Made by a program: the position numbers and the translations under genes
In this document: positions 1-9,064 of the stretch, in pieces
Numbering within the stretch: position 1 is the stretch's first letter
Layout: each line of letters begins with the position of its first letter
Source: UBA4466 sp963925035
GTDB taxonomy: Bacteria; Bacteroidota; Bacteroidia; Flavobacteriales_D; Crocinitomicaceae
DNA: 64,000 nucleotides
Reading direction: 5' to 3'
NCBI GenBank assembly: GCA_963925035.1
Contig: CAWUSK010000016.1
Location: forward strand, 1-64,000
The notes under the pieces: model-generated
Database searches by the model: none
What the model was told of the DNA's origin: nothing
What the model saw: only the letters and a program-made list of their open reading frames with translations

Positions 1-14
1 GTAAATAATTAAAA

Positions 15-40
15 AAGCCGTTCACAGACGTGAACGGCTT
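15..40. terminator. Bidirectional intrinsic terminator
   Basis: An 11-bp perfect stem (15-25 with 30-40) closes on a 4-base loop. It is followed by a T-rich tract on the plus strand (50-59) and, read on the minus strand, by a run of T from 11-16. It can therefore end the minus-strand gene at 66-1019 and a plus-strand gene lying left of the window. Confidence 0.85.
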
Positions 41-65
41 CAAATTTAATCTTTTTTTTGAATTA

Positions 66-1019
66 TTAATTTTTCAAAAATTCGAATGAATATGCCTTAT
101 TATTTGCATTCAAGTGAATAAAGTAAACACCAGGTGCTCCGCTAAATTCAATTTCAGAAGAGATACTTCCAATTTGAAGGTCTTGACCTAAGGAGTTAAA
201 AATAGTATAATCACCTTTTAAGTCTTTCAATCCATTAATAGTAACTACATTTTTTGAATTATCCATAGAGACAATTATTCCGTCTTTTTTATCATTTTCT
301 GACAAGCTAGAAGTTGCTGGATTATAAATTAACATAATATCATCAACTAAAACTTCATCATCAGCCGCACCGCCACCAGCAGCTTCATTCGTAGTGAATG
401 TCACTAAAATATGAGTGTTAACGGTTGCAGGCCCTACATAACTAAACGGAATTGAAAATCGTTTCCATATACCTGCAGTTGAAGGGTAATTCACTACAGC
501 TGTAGCAACAATATGAGGCGCTGCTGCTGCATCCTCTGGATCTCTGTAATCGTAACTATCATGCAAAGTTGCCTTCATTCGTGCATTTCCATTTCCACCG
601 TTTGGTGTGAATTTCGCCCAAAAAACAATTGTATCTGGCTGATCAGTCAAAGCTTCCGAAAAATCCGGATCTGCTGTAATACTTGCATTATAATTTGCTG
701 CATCTGCAGGAGTCGTGCTCCCCATATTAATTTTCCCTAGAGTAACATTTCCGTTCGCAACAATAGAAAAAGTACTTTTTGAAAATATTCTACAACTCTT
801 TGTTCCAGCAGTTCCTGGACGAACATCAGCAGATTCAGCAATTTGGTCACTTGCAGCAACCGACCAAGTACCACTTGCTGACAAGAAGCTGTTCCAGTTA
901 GTTGGCTCACCTCCAAATACAGTTCCGAACGATTCAAAATCACTATTTCCAATTTGTTGTTGTGCAAAGCTCATGCTAACTCCACTTGAAATCAATGCAA
1001 TAAGTAATGTTTTTTTCAT
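66..1019 (-). CDS. Secreted protein with C-terminal T9SS type A sorting domain (PCMD-like)
   Basis: The predicted 317-residue precursor begins with a typical signal peptide (MKKTLLIALISSG...SFA|QQQ). I chose the ATG at 1019 over an upstream non-ATG codon because it puts the signal peptide at the N-terminus. The central region (NSDFESF... GEPTNW... VFWAKFTP... VLVDDIMLIYNP) looks like the all-beta PCMD/carbohydrate-binding-type domains of exported Bacteroidota proteins; this is family resemblance by eye. The last ~75 residues (YTIFNSLGQDL ... GVYFIHL ... FEFLKN) match the T9SS type A sorting domain, so the product is probably exported through the outer membrane and surface-attached or released. 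The ligand is unknown. A strong terminator follows the stop. Confidence 0.8.
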   Translation of the reverse strand: MKKTLLIALISSGVSMSFAQQQIGNSDFESFGTVFGGEPTNWNSFLSASGTWSVAASDQIAESADVRPGTAGTKSCRIFSKSTFSIVANGNVTLGKINMGSTTPADAANYNASITADPDFSEALTDQPDTIVFWAKFTPNGGNGNARMKATLHDSYDYRDPEDAAAAPHIVATAVVNYPSTAGIWKRFSIPFSYVGPATVNTHILVTFTTNEAAGGGAADDEVLVDDIMLIYNPATSSLSENDKKDGIIVSMDNSKNVVTINGLKDLKGDYTIFNSLGQDLQIGSISSEIEFSGAPGVYFIHLNANNKAYSFEFLKN

Positions 1020-1100
1020 ATTATTTCTGGTTTTAAATTCGAGTAAAGATAAAACTAAAGTTTCAACCAACCATGCAAAATATTCGACGAAACTTCAAAA

Positions 1101-1541
1101 ATGTACATTCAACTTGAAAATCTTCAACTAAAAAGGCTTAAAAATCGTCTTATAAGTAGAAATCCCTTAAATGCATTTATTATGAATTCAAAGGACATCG
1201 TCAACATCAATACGGCCAATTTTATTCTGCGTCATTTCGTAGATTTGAGTGCGCGGTTACTTCCATTATTAAACGAATTGACTCAAAAGAAACATCCAAG
1301 TGAATGCGAAAAACAGAATATCGAAAAAATAGTTTCAGTTTATGAGAATTACAATTTCGATGTTAATACATCAGTCGTTCTCATTAATTCGAACGTTTTG
1401 GAATTAATAAAAGAAACATTTGATCGAATCGTTAATTCATCAAAAAGACAAAAAAAAGTTAAAAACGTATTATTTTTAGATCACTTTATATCTGAAAGAG
1501 TTCTCCTGCAAGAAGTTTGGCTAAGTGCAGAAGCCAATTAG
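1101..1541 (+). CDS. Hypothetical protein
   Basis: An open frame of 146 codons divergent from the T9SS protein. I do not recognise a family. It has no signal peptide or membrane span and is predicted mostly helical, with a Lys/Arg-rich patch (SSKRQKKVKN) near residue 115. The first Met (1101) gives a very basic N-terminus; the internal ATG at 1182 (MNSKDIVN) is an equally reasonable start and leaves more room for a promoter. Coding status rests on ORF length and flavobacterial-like composition only. It ends 114 bases before queE, so it is probably a separate transcript. Confidence 0.5.
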   Translation: MYIQLENLQLKRLKNRLISRNPLNAFIMNSKDIVNINTANFILRHFVDLSARLLPLLNELTQKKHPSECEKQNIEKIVSVYENYNFDVNTSVVLINSNVLELIKETFDRIVNSSKRQKKVKNVLFLDHFISERVLLQEVWLSAEAN

Positions 1542-1643
1542 TGATCAGCTTACCGTCATAATCTATTAATATACAAATTGCCTGCGCTTCGATTTTTAGA
1601 TAATAAAATGAATTCATCTCGTATATAAAGTTAGATTATTAGC

Positions 1644-1651
1644 TACTTTTG
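1644..1651 (+). promoter_or_regulatory. Bacteroidota -7 promoter element before queE
   Basis: TACTTTTG fits the Bacteroidota -7 consensus TAnnTTTG and ends four bases before the queE ATG at 1656. If used, transcription would begin at or next to the start codon (leaderless or nearly so). No clear -33 TTG is seen at the expected distance. Confidence 0.5.
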
Positions 1652-1655
1652 ATAC

Positions 1656-2279
1656 ATGATTCAACCCAATCAACAATTAACCTCTGAATATCCATTAATG
1701 GAACATTTCTTCACAATCCAAGGTGAAGGATTTTATTCTGGCCGTGCGGCTTATTTTATTCGCTTGGCAGGTTGCGATGTTGGCTGCGTTTGGTGCGATG
1801 TAAAAGAAAGCTGGGATGCTGGTAAACATCAAATTAAAACGGTTGATTTTTTAATTTCCGAGTTAAAACAAACAACTACTGATTTTTGCGTAATCACTGG
1901 CGGTGAGCCTTGCATGTACAATCTAACAACCTTAATTGACAGCTTAAAATCCAAAGGAATATACACTGCCATAGAAACTTCAGGCTGTTACCCCTTAATT
2001 GGAGATATTGATTGGTATTGCTTTTCACCAAAAAAATTCAAGGCGCCAGTTGAAGAAGCTTATTTAAAAGCAGATGAACTAAAAGTCGTTATAAGTCACC
2101 CTTCTGATTTTGAATGGGCTGAAGGTCATGTGAAAAAGCTGAATTCATCTTGCAAATTATATCTTCAGCCAGAATGGTCAAAACGGGAACGATTTTTGCC
2201 AATGATTATTGACTACGTAAAAAACAATCCGCAATGGAGAGTTTCTTTACAGACGCACAAAACAATGAACATACCTTAA
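1656..2279 (+). CDS. queE: 7-carboxy-7-deazaguanine synthase
   Basis: Radical SAM enzyme converting 6-carboxytetrahydropterin to 7-carboxy-7-deazaguanine in the queuosine/preQ0 pathway. The [4Fe-4S] cluster motif C-x3-C-x2-C is visible as LAGCDVGCVWCD (Cys 40, 44, 47), followed by KESWD. The N-terminal EHFFTIQGEG and the later TGGEP motif (SAM binding) are typical of QueE. At 207 residues it is the usual length for the family. It is the first gene of a packed run: the PorE-like lipoprotein starts 3 bases after its stop. No other queuosine gene lies in the window, so the linkage to an envelope protein is probably transcriptional rather than functional. Confidence 0.93.
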   Translation: MIQPNQQLTSEYPLMEHFFTIQGEGFYSGRAAYFIRLAGCDVGCVWCDVKESWDAGKHQIKTVDFLISELKQTTTDFCVITGGEPCMYNLTTLIDSLKSKGIYTAIETSGCYPLIGDIDWYCFSPKKFKAPVEEAYLKADELKVVISHPSDFEWAEGHVKKLNSSCKLYLQPEWSKRERFLPMIIDYVKNNPQWRVSLQTHKTMNIP

Positions 2280-2282
2280 ATT

Positions 2283-4304
2283 ATGAGATATATACTTTTC
2301 ACTTTATCGCTAATCCTTTTTGCTTCGTGCTCTGCAGCACAACATTATTCTACATCGAATAAAAAAGCCATTAAACTTTTCGAACAAGGAAAAAATGAAC
2401 CTGGCACAAATTTGAATGCAAGTGGGACATTACCAAATTATCGAGGTGGAATTGAATATCTAAATCAGGCTATTGAAAAAGACCCTCAATTCTGGGAAGC
2501 GCACATGATGGCAGGAGAATTTCACGAGCTTCTAAGAGAATACCAACCTGCAATCAATCATTTCAAAAAAGCATTAGCGATTAATCCGCAGCAATCTAGT
2601 ACAGGAAGCACTTATTTCTATTTAGCGAATTTACAACAAGCGGTTGGTGATTATGAAGACGCAATGAAAAATATTGATATTTTCGTTCAATTTAGAAATG
2701 CCAATCCAGATTTAGTTTCTGAAGCTAATCACATTCGAGCAAATTGCGACTTTGCATTATATCAACTTAAAAATCCTTCAACATTCAATCCAATTAATAT
2801 CGGACCTGGAATAAATACAGAAAACCCTGAGTACTTTCCTACAATTACCGTAGATGGAAAAACAATTTTATTCACCCGAAGAATTAAAGATGGACGAGTT
2901 GATGGACCTTTTAAAGAACAAGAGGACTTTTTTGTTTCTCAATTAAGCAATCGTGGAATTTGGCAAACAGCAGTTGCCATGCCTAATAACGTTAATACAG
3001 TGAATAATGAAGGTGCTCCAACTATTTCTGCAGACGGGCGCTCTTTGGTTTTTGTTGCTTGTCCTGATGCTACAGGAAAGGATTACGGAGAAAACAGAAC
3101 TGGAAAAGGAAGTTGTGATTTATTTTACACTAAAAAATTAGGTTCAAACTGGACGAATCCTGTCAACTTACCTGGAAACGCTAATTCATTTGTTTGGGAG
3201 TCTCAGCCGTCGCTTTCTGCAGATGGTAGAACTTTATATTTTATTCGAAGAGTTAGTCAACGTAACCAGCCTATGAATTCTGATATTTTCGTGTCCCGCA
3301 TAGATGATAATGGAAGTTGGGGGACAGCTCAAAGACTTCCAGATTACATCAACACTCCAGTTGAAGAAGAATCTGTTTTGATTCACCCGGATGGTAAAAC
3401 ACTTTATTTTGCTTCCCGAGGACATGTTGGAATGGGTGGTTCAGATTTATATGTTTGCCGCATGGATAAGAACGGAAATTGGGGAGAACCACAAAATTTA
3501 GGTTACCCGATCAACACTCAATTCGAAGAAAACTCATTAATGGTTTCTCCTGATGGGGAAATAGCATTTTTCGCTTCTGACAGAGAAGGTGGATACGGTG
3601 ATCTAGATATCTACTATTTTGAAATGCCTGAGAAATTACGCCCAACAAAAACGCTTTATTTTGAAGGTGTTGTGTATGATGTTGTAACAAAACGTCCAAT
3701 TCCTGGTAAATTCCAGCTGATTGACTTAGAAACTGGAAAAGAAGTTATTTATTCTGAAGCGGATAAATTAACTGGTGAATTCATGGTTTCATTGCCTATC
3801 AACAAACAATACGCGCTAAACGTAACCTATCCTGGATACGCGTTCTTCTCTAAAAATTTCGACATGAACAATCCTGACAACAATGAAGCAATTCACATGG
3901 ATGTTCCAATGGTTCCAATCGGAGGTTCTGATCAATCAATTATTCTTGCCAATGTTTTCTTCGATTTATCGAAATCAACATTGAGAAACGAATCATTTGT
4001 TGAACTAGATAAATTAGTAAGTTTCTTAAATGAAAACCAAAAAGTACACATTGAAATTGGTGGACATACCGATTCTCGTGGAGATTCGAAATCAAACAGA
4101 ATTCTTTCAAACGATAGAGCAAAAGCTGTTTACGATTATGCCATTCAAAAAGGAATAGCGAAAGAACGTTTGTCATTTATGGGATACGGATCAGCAAAAC
4201 CAGTATTTACTGACGAACAAATTGAAAAACTTGCTACAGAAAAAGAAAAGGAAAAAGCACATCAATCAAACAGAAGAACTGAGTATAAAATTACGACGAA
4301 ATAA
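2283..4304 (+). CDS. PorE-like OmpA-family lipoprotein (TPR / PD40 propeller / CRD / OmpA)
   Basis: A 673-residue lipoprotein: the signal peptide ends in the lipobox LFAS|C (Cys16). Domains in order are TPR repeats (about 45-160; e.g. AINHFKKALAINPQ), a PD40/WD40-like propeller (about 177-440; repeated TVDGKTILF, SADGRSLVF, SADGRTLYF, HPDGKTLYF, SPDGEIAFF), a carboxypeptidase-regulatory-like domain (about 456-530) and an OmpA C-terminal peptidoglycan-binding domain (about 551-673; GGHTDSRGD, NRILSNDRAKAV). This order and length match Porphyromonas PorE, a T9SS-associated component linking the machine to peptidoglycan. Bacteroidota carry several paralogues with this layout, so orthology is inferred. 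Its stop overlaps the ATG of the UbiA gene by one base. Confidence 0.85.
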   Translation: MRYILFTLSLILFASCSAAQHYSTSNKKAIKLFEQGKNEPGTNLNASGTLPNYRGGIEYLNQAIEKDPQFWEAHMMAGEFHELLREYQPAINHFKKALAINPQQSSTGSTYFYLANLQQAVGDYEDAMKNIDIFVQFRNANPDLVSEANHIRANCDFALYQLKNPSTFNPINIGPGINTENPEYFPTITVDGKTILFTRRIKDGRVDGPFKEQEDFFVSQLSNRGIWQTAVAMPNNVNTVNNEGAPTISADGRSLVFVACPDATGKDYGENRTGKGSCDLFYTKKLGSNWTNPVNLPGNANSFVWESQPSLSADGRTLYFIRRVSQRNQPMNSDIFVSRIDDNGSWGTAQRLPDYINTPVEEESVLIHPDGKTLYFASRGHVGMGGSDLYVCRMDKNGNWGEPQNLGYPINTQFEENSLMVSPDGEIAFFASDREGGYGDLDIYYFEMPEKLRPTKTLYFEGVVYDVVTKRPIPGKFQLIDLETGKEVIYSEADKLTGEFMVSLPINKQYALNVTYPGYAFFSKNFDMNNPDNNEAIHMDVPMVPIGGSDQSIILANVFFDLSKSTLRNESFVELDKLVSFLNENQKVHIEIGGHTDSRGDSKSNRILSNDRAKAVYDYAIQKGIAKERLSFMGYGSAKPVFTDEQIEKLATEKEKEKAHQSNRRTEYKITTK

Positions 4305-5260
4305 TGCATTTCATTAAGTTAATTCGACCCTTAAATCTTATAATCATTGCGATTTCTATGTATGGAATCGCGTGGTATTTTGAAGGTGTTTATACAATTG
4401 AATCCTCGCTGGGTATAAAATCCTTTTTATTCTTTCTACTTGTTTTTTCAACGGTTATGATAGCGGCCGCTGGAAATATCATCAACGATTATTTTGACAT
4501 TAAAGCGGATTTAATCAATAAGCCTGACCGAGTGATAATTGGGAAATTTGTCAAACGTCGTGTAGCAATTTTATCGCATTGGATGATTAACTTCTTAGCC
4601 TTTTCAATTGCAGTATATTTAAGCTGGAGATTGCAAACCTATTGGTATTTATTCATTCACTTATTAACGATTAACTTGCTTTGGTATTATTCCTTGCGTT
4701 TAAAACGAGAGTTTTTTATTGGCAATTTTTTAATCGCAGGATTAACAGCTTTAGTCCCTTTGTTAGTTGGATATTATTATTTCCATATTCGCGATATAAA
4801 TGAATTTCCAACAGTAGAAAATAACTTCTACCCTTTTGCTCAAAGCGCAATCGCGATTTACACTTTACTGTTAACCTTTGCTATTTCAGGATTTGCATTT
4901 GTGATGAATCTTGCTCGAGAAATAATCAAAGACATGGAGGACATGGAAGGAGATAAGAAATTGAGAGCAAAAACGCTTCCGATTGTACTTGGAATACTTA
5001 AAACAAAATGGGTTTCAGGAATTATTTTATCTGCCACAATTCTTATTTCGGTATCAATCTGGGCAGTTTACAGTGCAATTCCTTTAATTTCAATGATTCC
5101 CGTTTTTTTGTCTGCACTACTTATTCTTGTGTGCTTTATATTATTGATTATTTCATCAACAAAAAGTCAATTTAGAGCAATCAATCACCTCATTAAATTG
5201 GCAATGATATTTGGAATGTTAACGCCTGTTTACTGGCGTATTATTATGATTTATGGATAA
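4304..5260 (+). CDS. UbiA-family prenyltransferase (geranylgeranylglycerol-phosphate transferase-like)
   Basis: A polytopic membrane protein of 318 residues with about eight to nine hydrophobic segments. The first aspartate-rich motif NIINDYFDIKADLINKPDR (NDxxDxxxD, residues about 61-79) and the second DMEDMEGDKK (about 210) bind the Mg-prenyl diphosphate, as in UbiA enzymes. Bacteroidota homologues of this type are usually named geranylgeranylglycerol-phosphate geranylgeranyltransferase-like; the acceptor cannot be read from the sequence. Starts on the last base of the PorE-like gene and overlaps maf by 8 bases, so the three are translationally coupled. Confidence 0.85.
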   Translation: MHFIKLIRPLNLIIIAISMYGIAWYFEGVYTIESSLGIKSFLFFLLVFSTVMIAAAGNIINDYFDIKADLINKPDRVIIGKFVKRRVAILSHWMINFLAFSIAVYLSWRLQTYWYLFIHLLTINLLWYYSLRLKREFFIGNFLIAGLTALVPLLVGYYYFHIRDINEFPTVENNFYPFAQSAIAIYTLLLTFAISGFAFVMNLAREIIKDMEDMEGDKKLRAKTLPIVLGILKTKWVSGIILSATILISVSIWAVYSAIPLISMIPVFLSALLILVCFILLIISSTKSQFRAINHLIKLAMIFGMLTPVYWRIIMIYG

Positions 5261-5828
5261 AATAAAACTCGTACTCGCTTCAAAATCACCAAGACGACAA
5301 TCACTTATAGCGTCAATGGGCTTCCCTTTTGAGGTTCGAATTAAAGAAGTTGATGAAGTTTATCCGCAAGAGTTAAAACCAGAGAAAGTTCCTGAATTTC
5401 TAGCTGAATTAAAAGCTAAACCCTTGATTGATAAATTAAAGGATGGTGAAGTATTAATTACTTCAGATACTGTTGTCATTCACGAAGGAAAAATTCTTGG
5501 AAAACCAAGCGATTACAACGATGCTTTCCAAATGCTTCAATCCCTTTCTGGAAATTCACATAAGGTCGTAACAGGTGTCTGCATGCAATCAAAATCGACT
5601 ACTGTCAGTTTCTCTGAAACGACAATTGTTCATTTTTCAAACGTAAGTAAAGATGAAATTGATTATTACATTGAAAACTTCAAACCATACGACAAAGCTG
5701 GCGCATATGGAATCCAAGAATGGATTGGAGCAATTGCCGTTCACAAAATTGAAGGGTGTTACTACAACGTAATGGGATTACCTGTCCACAAAGTGTACAG
5801 CAATCTAAAAGAGTGTTTTATCAATTAG
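5253..5828 (+). CDS. maf: Maf-like nucleoside triphosphate pyrophosphatase
   Basis: House-cleaning pyrophosphatase of the Maf family, hydrolysing non-canonical or excess pyrimidine NTPs to NMP and diphosphate. Visible signatures are LASKSPRRQSL at the N-terminus, TSDTVV (catalytic Asp), LGKPSDYNDA (K-P-x5-A) and the Q-EWIGAIAV segment near residue 155. Length (191) is normal. Last gene of the queE operon; its stop overlaps by 4 bases with the end of the convergent DUF389 gene, leaving no room for an intergenic terminator. Confidence 0.92.
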   Translation: MDKIKLVLASKSPRRQSLIASMGFPFEVRIKEVDEVYPQELKPEKVPEFLAELKAKPLIDKLKDGEVLITSDTVVIHEGKILGKPSDYNDAFQMLQSLSGNSHKVVTGVCMQSKSTTVSFSETTIVHFSNVSKDEIDYYIENFKPYDKAGAYGIQEWIGAIAVHKIEGCYYNVMGLPVHKVYSNLKECFIN

Positions 5829-7153
5829 AATTTCAGTATCAGTGACTTCGTTCGCAAACGATTTTCCAACCAAGTTCTAATTTTCTTTCTATCGTTTTCT
5901 AAAATCGTTTCACTTGCGTTGAAAAATACCATTGCAACAATTTCAGGATTTTCACTCTTCGAATTGTATTGTTTTGTCAACGAATACGCGCAAGATTCTA
6001 TATTAGGAAACAGTGATTGTATTTCACGTAACAACAAGTCTCCCGTTCCCGGCATAATTGAAAGGCTGTCTGTTTTAAAATTACTTCGATCCAATTCGTT
6101 TCTTAATCGATTAATTTCTGCTGTTAATTGACTGTATTTATTATTATCGTTATCATTTCTTTGAATCATGGATTCGTAATCTCTGATTTTCAATCCTTGT
6201 TTCACAGTTATTGTAGCGTCAGATAGTCCTAAATCATTTGCTTTTTCAACAAGTCGTTCCTCTGTTTTATCGGTAAATTCATTACCTCCATAAATTAGCT
6301 CAATTGTCTTTTCTTCCGCATTGATTTTATTTTCCAATAAAAAATTCCCTTCCCAAATAGCGACTCTGTTCACAAAGTTTGTTGCTTTACCATTGAATTT
6401 CTCTTTCGCTACCAAGGTATATCCCAAATAAACACTTGGAATTACCGTTAAACCTATTGCTAGCCCAATTGCTATGTTTTTGTTTTTAATTTCACGAGAA
6501 AGCAAGTGTGTTTGCTTCGGTAATTTTAATAATTGAGAGACAATCATTGCGGAAAGTGCAATAAAAACAGAATTTATGACGAACAAATAAAGTGCACCAA
6601 AGAAAAAAGTCCAATTCCCGTGCGAAAGTCCAAAACCTGCAGTACATAATGGCGGCATTAAAGCAGTTGCAATTGCGACACCTGGAATTACATTTCCTTT
6701 ACTTTTACTGCTAATTGCAACAATTCCGGCTAATCCACCAAACAAAGCGATTAACACATCATAAATTGTAGGACTTGTACGAGACAGTAATTCTGCATGT
6801 TCAGTACTTATTGGTGTTAATAAAAAATATAAGGTAGATGTAATTAATCCTGCTAATACGGAGAAACCAAAGTTCTTTAATGCTTTTCGGAATAACGGGA
6901 AGTTATACGTCGCAATGCTATAACCAATGCCATTTATAGGTCCCATCAACGGTGAAATAAGCATGGCTCCAATTATGACGGCGGTTGAGTTCATGTTTAA
7001 ACCAACTGACGCTACTAATATGGCAAATATTAAAATCCAAAGGTTTGTTCCGCGAACAACAACACCTTTTTCTATTGCATCATGAATAATTGCACTATCT
7101 TCCTGCTCATGCGTTAAACGCAAAAATTGAAAAATATTATTCCACCTATTCAT
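5825..7153 (-). CDS. DUF389 integral membrane protein
   Basis: About 442 residues. The N-terminal half holds about six membrane spans with the DUF389 hallmark glycine/proline-rich helices (STAVIIGAMLISPLMGPINGIG, GVAIATALMPPLCTAGFGL). The C-terminal half is soluble and partly coiled coil (EINRLRNELDRSNFKTDS). The function of this family is not established. Starts: the ATG at 7153 and a GTG six bases upstream (7159) are both possible; I prefer the ATG. It lies 11 bases downstream of argS and is probably the third gene of an arginase-argS-DUF389 transcript. Confidence 0.85.
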   Translation of the reverse strand: MNRWNNIFQFLRLTHEQEDSAIIHDAIEKGVVVRGTNLWILIFAILVASVGLNMNSTAVIIGAMLISPLMGPINGIGYSIATYNFPLFRKALKNFGFSVLAGLITSTLYFLLTPISTEHAELLSRTSPTIYDVLIALFGGLAGIVAISSKSKGNVIPGVAIATALMPPLCTAGFGLSHGNWTFFFGALYLFVINSVFIALSAMIVSQLLKLPKQTHLLSREIKNKNIAIGLAIGLTVIPSVYLGYTLVAKEKFNGKATNFVNRVAIWEGNFLLENKINAEEKTIELIYGGNEFTDKTEERLVEKANDLGLSDATITVKQGLKIRDYESMIQRNDNDNNKYSQLTAEINRLRNELDRSNFKTDSLSIMPGTGDLLLREIQSLFPNIESCAYSLTKQYNSKSENPEIVAMVFFNASETILENDRKKIRTWLENRLRTKSLILKF

Positions 7154-7164
7154 GCCCACCTAAT

Positions 7165-9060
7165 TTACATTCTTTCAGGAACTTCAATCCCCATTAACCG
7201 CATTGCCAACTTCAATACTTTTGCCACGTTTTCACTTAGCACAAGTCGCATATTCTTCATCTCTTCATCCTCTTCGATTAGAATAGGTATACTTTGGTAA
7301 AATGTATTGTACAATTTAACTAGTTCAAAAGAATAGTTAGCGATTAACGCAGGAGAATAATTTTTAGCCGCTTCATCAAGAACTGAAGGGAATTCTAACA
7401 ATTGCTTGATGATTTCTTTTTCCTCTGGTAAAATCGTCGTTTCCTTTAATGCACCAGCAGAATCAGCCTTTCTAATCAATGATTTTATTCGAGCATGTGC
7501 ATACTGAATAAATGGTCCTGTATTTCCATTCAATTCAATCGATTCCTCTGGATTGAACATCATGCGTTTTTTAGGATCGACTTTCAGTAAATAATACTTC
7601 AATCCACCCATTCCGATCAAACGAAACAATGCTGTTTTTTCTTCATCAGATAATCCATCTATGTGTCCACGCTCTTGCGTCATTACTTCTGCTTGATTGA
7701 CAATTTCTTCCATTAAATCATCCGCGTCGACAACAGTTCCTTCGCGCGATTTCATTTTTCCAGTAGGTAAATCGACCATTCCATATGAAAGATGCGAACA
7801 GTTATCCGACCAACTAAAACCTAATTTCTCTAATATTAAAAACAACACTTTGAAGTGATAATCTTGCTCATTTCCAACAGTGTAGACAATTCCACTTAAA
7901 TCTTTATAATCTCCAAAACGATCAACTGCTGTTCCAACATCTTGTGTCATATAAACTGCAGTTCCGTCTGAGCGAAGTACTAATTTTTCATCCAACCCTT
8001 CAGCAGAAAGGTCTATCCACACAGAACCATCTTCTTTTTTGAAGAAAACTCCAGACTTCAAACCATCGGTAACAATATCTTTTCCTAATAAGAATGTGTC
8101 AGATTCGTAATACAGCTTATCAAAATCGACACCCATTGTTTTGTATGTCTTCTCAAAACCAGCGTATACCCAGCTATTCATCGTTGTCCATAACAAATAA
8201 ACTTGAGGGTCGCGCGCCTCCCACTTCACCAGCATTTCTTTCGCCTCTTGTAAAAGTGAGGTTTGATTTTTTGCTAGATCTTTAATTTTCGCATCAATTC
8301 CAGCAATTGCCTTTTCCTCTTTCCCTTCTTTTGATTTGGTTAAACGTTTATATTCCGCTATTACGTCATCACCGAAATCCTCAAAATTTCCTTGCTCCCA
8401 ATCAGCGATAATATTATTTGCTTCTTTATTAAATTCTTGATCGAATCGAACATAGTAGTTCCCTACTAATTTATCTCCTTTTAGTCCAGTATTTGTTGGA
8501 GTTTCACGTTCTCCTTTTTCATTTAAAGGAGAAAATTTCTCCCAAGCCAACATACTTTTGCAAATATGAATTCCACGGTCGTTAATGATCTGCGTTTTAA
8601 TTACATTGTGACCGTTTGCTTTTAAAATTTCCGCCACTGAATAACCAAGGAAATTATTTCTTAGGTGTCCTAAATGCAAAGGTTTATTGGTATTTGGAGA
8701 AGAATATTCAACCATTATAGTTGGACGTGAATTCGGCTTAGCAAATCCGTATTTTTCAATTTTAGAAACTGAATTTAGTTCTTTCAACCAAAATTTATCT
8801 GAAATGGTGAAATTCAAAAACCCACTCACCACTTCGTAAGAATAAATTTCAGAGATATTTTCTTTCAAAAAAGCACCTATTTTCTCTCCCGCCTCTGCCG
8901 GAGAGGTTTTTAGTAATTTAACAAACGGAAAAATGACCAAGGTCAAATCACCTACTACATCTTTACGTGTTTTCTGAAATTGTATCGTATTTTCATCTAC
9001 TTGCACACCGAAAACGGATACAGCATTCGATAATATTAATTCTTTTATTAACTCTTCCAT
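7165..9060 (-). CDS. argS: Arginyl-tRNA synthetase
   Basis: Class I aminoacyl-tRNA synthetase charging tRNA-Arg. The order of parts is clear: N-terminal Arg-S additional domain (residues 1-100), SSPNTNKPLHLGHLRNN (HIGH motif), a KMSK-equivalent region read as GKMKSREGTVV (the canonical KMSKS is commonly degenerate in ArgS), and the helical DALR anticodon-binding domain starting around GPFIQYAHARIKSL. The 631-residue length includes a charged helical insertion (KEGKEEKAIAGIDAKIKD region), which is longer than in E. coli ArgS. Only 4 bases separate it from the arginase gene upstream, suggesting co-transcription of two arginine-using functions. Confidence 0.96.
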   Translation of the reverse strand: MEELIKELILSNAVSVFGVQVDENTIQFQKTRKDVVGDLTLVIFPFVKLLKTSPAEAGEKIGAFLKENISEIYSYEVVSGFLNFTISDKFWLKELNSVSKIEKYGFAKPNSRPTIMVEYSSPNTNKPLHLGHLRNNFLGYSVAEILKANGHNVIKTQIINDRGIHICKSMLAWEKFSPLNEKGERETPTNTGLKGDKLVGNYYVRFDQEFNKEANNIIADWEQGNFEDFGDDVIAEYKRLTKSKEGKEEKAIAGIDAKIKDLAKNQTSLLQEAKEMLVKWEARDPQVYLLWTTMNSWVYAGFEKTYKTMGVDFDKLYYESDTFLLGKDIVTDGLKSGVFFKKEDGSVWIDLSAEGLDEKLVLRSDGTAVYMTQDVGTAVDRFGDYKDLSGIVYTVGNEQDYHFKVLFLILEKLGFSWSDNCSHLSYGMVDLPTGKMKSREGTVVDADDLMEEIVNQAEVMTQERGHIDGLSDEEKTALFRLIGMGGLKYYLLKVDPKKRMMFNPEESIELNGNTGPFIQYAHARIKSLIRKADSAGALKETTILPEEKEIIKQLLEFPSVLDEAAKNYSPALIANYSFELVKLYNTFYQSIPILIEEDEEMKNMRLVLSENVAKVLKLAMRLMGIEVPERM

Positions 9061-9064
9061 TCTA

